A stretch of 64,000 nt of DNA, from NCBI GenBank assembly GCA_018842655.1, contig JAGTWN010000004.1, positions 682,001 to 746,000 on the forward strand. The letters run 5' to 3'. The translations under genes and the position numbers were made by a program. Under the pieces are notes generated by a model. That model searched no databases. It was given only the letters and a program-made list of their open reading frames with translations, and was not told the DNA's origin. This DNA is from Candidatus Pantoea haifensis (GTDB taxonomy: Bacteria > Pseudomonadota > Gammaproteobacteria > Enterobacterales > Enterobacteriaceae). Shown here piece after piece: positions 62,174-64,000 of the stretch. How positions within the stretch are numbered: position 1 is the first letter of the stretch; every line of letters begins with the position of its first letter.

Positions 62174-62938
62174 TCAAATCCCTTTGCCGTGGTCTGTTAT
62201 CTGAGTAAATAACGGGATGAATCCACGACGTATTCTGTGCTTAATCTTAGCTTTCAGGGGGCGTTTCTTCATAAGTACATCCCAAATTTCCTTTTTCTTT
62301 TTGTTGATATGAGCATCGCCTTTTTTCATGTTTATCGTTGAGGCATTAGCACTATTGGAAAGTGTTATAAGGTGCGGGATTACAGCATAGACATTAATCA
62401 TGGATAAATCTTCGAACAAACTCCATTTGTCCGCCGTCATCCATATGGGGGTTAATCCTGCCAGTAATGACGCTGCACCTTTTTTATTGATGATATAACT
62501 GTGTGCTGTTGTTGCCTGCTGTGTCTTATGGAGGCAATAGCCCGCAGTAACCTCATGTAATGGTTTGCTGTAATATTTATTGACCCGACTCAATAAGATA
62601 ATCGCCGCTGAAGCTGACGGGAAAGTGATGCTGTCGAGAATGTTTTTAAGATTTTCAGGCAGTGTGACATCGTCTTCTAAAATAAGCGCCTGCTCAATGT
62701 TGTCGGCGATCATTTTTGCATAAATGGCCTGATGACTTAATGCACAGCCAATTTCACCGTCAAGAAAAGCATAATTTAACGTGCTCGTAGCGTTTGTTTT
62801 TTCATCACTGGATAATTTGTTGCCTTCTACGGCTTCTGTAAACACGTAATCGAGACCTAAGAGCCTGAGTTGTTGCTCCATTTTGGCGCGTCTTTCCGTG
62901 GAGTTCTTTAGATTAATAATGAATATTTTCATTTCCAT
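62174..62938 (-). CDS. Family 25 glycosyltransferase, LPS-type
   Basis: GT25 enzyme (LgtB/LpsA-like) of 254 residues, expected to add a sugar, often galactose, to lipopolysaccharide or a similar glycan. N-terminus MKIFIINLKNSTERRAKME is the GT25 start motif; the DGEIGCALSHQAIYAKM block and acidic motif LILEDDVTLPENL follow. Basic C-terminus, no signal peptide, likely at the cytoplasmic face of the membrane. AT-rich with Lys/Asn-rich codons unlike icd. It lies between icd and a decayed icd copy, so it is probably cargo. Start 62938 or 62932. Confidence 0.85.
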   Translation of the reverse strand: MEMKIFIINLKNSTERRAKMEQQLRLLGLDYVFTEAVEGNKLSSDEKTNATSTLNYAFLDGEIGCALSHQAIYAKMIADNIEQALILEDDVTLPENLKNILDSITFPSASAAIILLSRVNKYYSKPLHEVTAGYCLHKTQQATTAHSYIINKKGAASLLAGLTPIWMTADKWSLFEDLSMINVYAVIPHLITLSNSANASTINMKKGDAHINKKKKEIWDVLMKKRPLKAKIKHRIRRGFIPLFTQITDHGKGI

Positions 62939-62944
62939 GTCTTT

Positions 62945-63184
62945 TTAAAGTCGAGCACCGGTGTCGTGCATCTTATTCAGTACAAGTTCAAGTCCTGCTG
63001 GCGTAAGGGTCAGCTTTGCGATCGCGGTGTGGATTTTTTCAGAACGGCGGTTTTCATAGCGTGAGTGCGCATTGTTCATCCCTTTGAGGCAAGGCGCGTT
63101 CTTTCCGCACTTAATGCCAGGCACGCTAGCCAATCTACGACTATGTGTCAAATATTGAAGTAACGCTTTCGTTTCTCTCAACAA
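62945..63184 (-). CDS. Unknown small protein, 79 residues
   Basis: A reading frame directly upstream of the glycosyltransferase, six bases away and on the same strand. It starts MLRETKALLQYLTHSRRLAS and is basic, with no signal peptide or membrane segment. I do not recognise it. It could be a real gene in one unit with the GT25 gene, or a chance frame over degraded DNA. The upstream 63185-63300 is AT-rich and could hold a promoter. Confidence 0.35.
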   Translation of the reverse strand: MLRETKALLQYLTHSRRLASVPGIKCGKNAPCLKGMNNAHSRYENRRSEKIHTAIAKLTLTPAGLELVLNKMHDTGARL

Positions 63185-63305
63185 AAATTAACCACAGCTA
63201 TTTATTGTTTTTTTGGTTGCACTTTGCTGTTGTGTTGCTGGAATTTTTAGTTAAAAAAAATTAAATTCAGTTGGTTAATAGATTTCGAGTCATTTTCTGT
63301 TATGC

Positions 63306-63371
63306 CATATGGAATGGTTCGAAGCTGCAAGCCGGATCGTTAAAGGCAGGGAAGACGCGCTCGCCAGCGCA
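63306..63371 (+). pseudogene. Decayed fragment of icd 3' region (integration scar)
   Basis: Aligns codon by codon with icd at 61702-61767. The translation [18 protein letters not shown] corresponds to [18 protein letters not shown] in Icd, with many synonymous changes. Similarity extends weakly upstream (LLCH against MLRH) and is lost downstream. This is the arrangement left when an element integrates in icd, supplies a new 3' end and displaces the old one, as with E. coli e14 and its displaced icd fragment. The copy is no longer under selection. Confidence 0.85.
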
Positions 63372-63443
63372 TTATCAAGCGCATTGATAATGTTATACAA
63401 TCTGCCACCACAAGCGTTTATGCCGGTGCGGAGAGAATTAACC

Positions 63444-63610
63444 ATGGCAAATCAGCAATATCTTTTTGGGTGATGGCGGGGGCGTTGACGCTGCTGTTTT
63501 TGGTCGTGTCAGTGTTCGTGGGCATGTCCCGCACTGCGAAGCATGGCTTTATAACCTTCGGCATAATGTTTGTTGTGCTGGTGATTGGGGCGTTTATCAT
63601 CAGCCGTTAG
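63444..63610 (+). CDS. Small two-helix membrane protein, 55 residues (frame broken once)
   Basis: As written, the frame stops after MANQQYLFG. One more T in the run 63473-63477 gives MANQQYLFWVMAGALTLLFL and continues to a TAG at 63608-63610. The result is two hydrophobic helices joined by SRTAKHG. A GAGAG ribosome site lies upstream and a strong terminator follows at once. Function unknown. The repaired frame is convincing because both helices appear only after the repair. Confidence 0.65.
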
Positions 63611-63616
63611 ATAAGC

Positions 63617-63648
63617 AATAAAAAACCGGCACTCAGGCCGGTTTTTTA
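63617..63648. terminator. Bidirectional terminator between two small envelope genes
   Basis: AAAAAACCGGC pairs with GCCGGTTTTTT around ACTCAG. It has T runs on both strands and serves the small membrane gene and the convergent lipoprotein gene. Confidence 0.88.
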
Positions 63649-63819
63649 TTATGACTGCGGTTGTCCAACCGGGCCTGCCCCGAGCGTGCCGCCCGGCACG
63701 GCCTGGCCGCTTGGTGCGTGCGGACGACCATCTTCTTTTACTGCGCTGCTGCGATGTGAGCAACCGGCCAGCGCCGTGAGTGACGCTACAACCAGAAGCA
63801 ATGCGGAAACTCTCTTCAT
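63649..63819 (-). CDS. Small lipoprotein, 56 residues
   Basis: It starts MKRVSALLLVVASLTALAGC after AAGGGG. The lipobox LAGC puts the lipidated residue at Cys20. The mature part is short, Gly/Pro-rich and disordered (GRPHAPSGQAVPGG). Next residues after Cys are Ser-His, so no Asp retention signal; it should go to the outer membrane. Family not recognised. Confidence 0.8.
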   Translation of the reverse strand: MKRVSALLLVVASLTALAGCSHRSSAVKEDGRPHAPSGQAVPGGTLGAGPVGQPQS

Positions 63820-63920
63820 GTGATCCCCTTTTTGAACGTTAATAAAAGCGTTTCTAAACCTGCAAGAGTGTAAGCATAGACAAGGAAAGCGATCCCTTCT
63901 GTAAAAAGAGCTTATTTTTC

Positions 63921-64000
63921 ATGGGGTTTTTCTTAAAACTGGCGTTATGGCTGAAGCGGGCAATGCGAAACGCCACTTTAAAGCAGAGCAGGCGGCTCAG
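63921..64000 (+). CDS. Possible start of a further gene, cut by the window end
   Basis: A frame that starts MGFFLKLALWLKRAMRNATL and stays open to the edge. It is amphipathic and basic, but the ribosome site is poor. Too short to judge. Confidence 0.25.
   Translation, partial: MGFFLKLALWLKRAMRNATLKQSRRL

Overview
The window is a piece of the conserved chromosomal backbone of a member of the Enterobacterales. Gene order and protein sequences track Escherichia coli almost gene for gene, from flgN to icd. A pectin-catabolism insertion suggests a plant-associated genus of the Pantoea/Erwinia type. This is an inference: there is no rRNA or tRNA here to fix the genus.

Layout: (1) 1-11.6 kb holds the flagellar locus, with flgN, flgM and flgA leftward and flgB to flgL rightward. 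Sigma-28 promoters are visible in front of flgM and flgK. (2) 11.7-17.2 kb holds rne (leftward), rluC and the maf-family gene yceF. (3) 17.3-27.8 kb holds yceD-rpmF-plsX-fabH-fabD-fabG-acpP-fabF-pabC-mltG-tmk-holB-tatD, a ribosome, fatty-acid and replication gene string. (4) 28.1-36.5 kb holds ptsG, an inserted rhamnogalacturonide transporter and GH105 hydrolase pair with a KdgR-like operator, then hinT-ycfL-lpoB-thiK-nagZ-ycfP. (5) 36.7-46.2 kb holds ndh (FNR box), ycfJ, mfd, a small unknown gene and lolCDE. (6) 46.3-52.5 kb holds cobB, the spermidine/putrescine importer potABCD and pepT. (7) 52.6-60.5 kb holds roxA, phoQ, phoP (with a PhoP box), purB, hflD, mnmA, nudJ and rluE. (8) 60.6-64 kb holds icd followed by an AT-richer stretch with a family-25 glycosyltransferase and a decayed second copy of part of the icd 3' end. 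This is the best candidate for acquired DNA, an integration scar like those left at icd by e14-type elements. Two tiny envelope genes follow.

A second pattern covers the whole window. At least 17 genes are broken by frameshifts, and nearly every break lies in a short homopolymer and is repaired by restoring one base. Essential or nearly essential genes are hit (rne, plsX, holB, lolC, lolE), as are both phoP and phoQ. This is best read as homopolymer under-calling in the sequence rather than real pseudogenes. I therefore annotate these genes at full length and give the position of each break.

I see no CRISPR array, insertion sequence, tRNA or rRNA. I found no clearly new multi-gene system. 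The icd-associated cargo region and the KdgR-controlled insertion are the most interesting parts.
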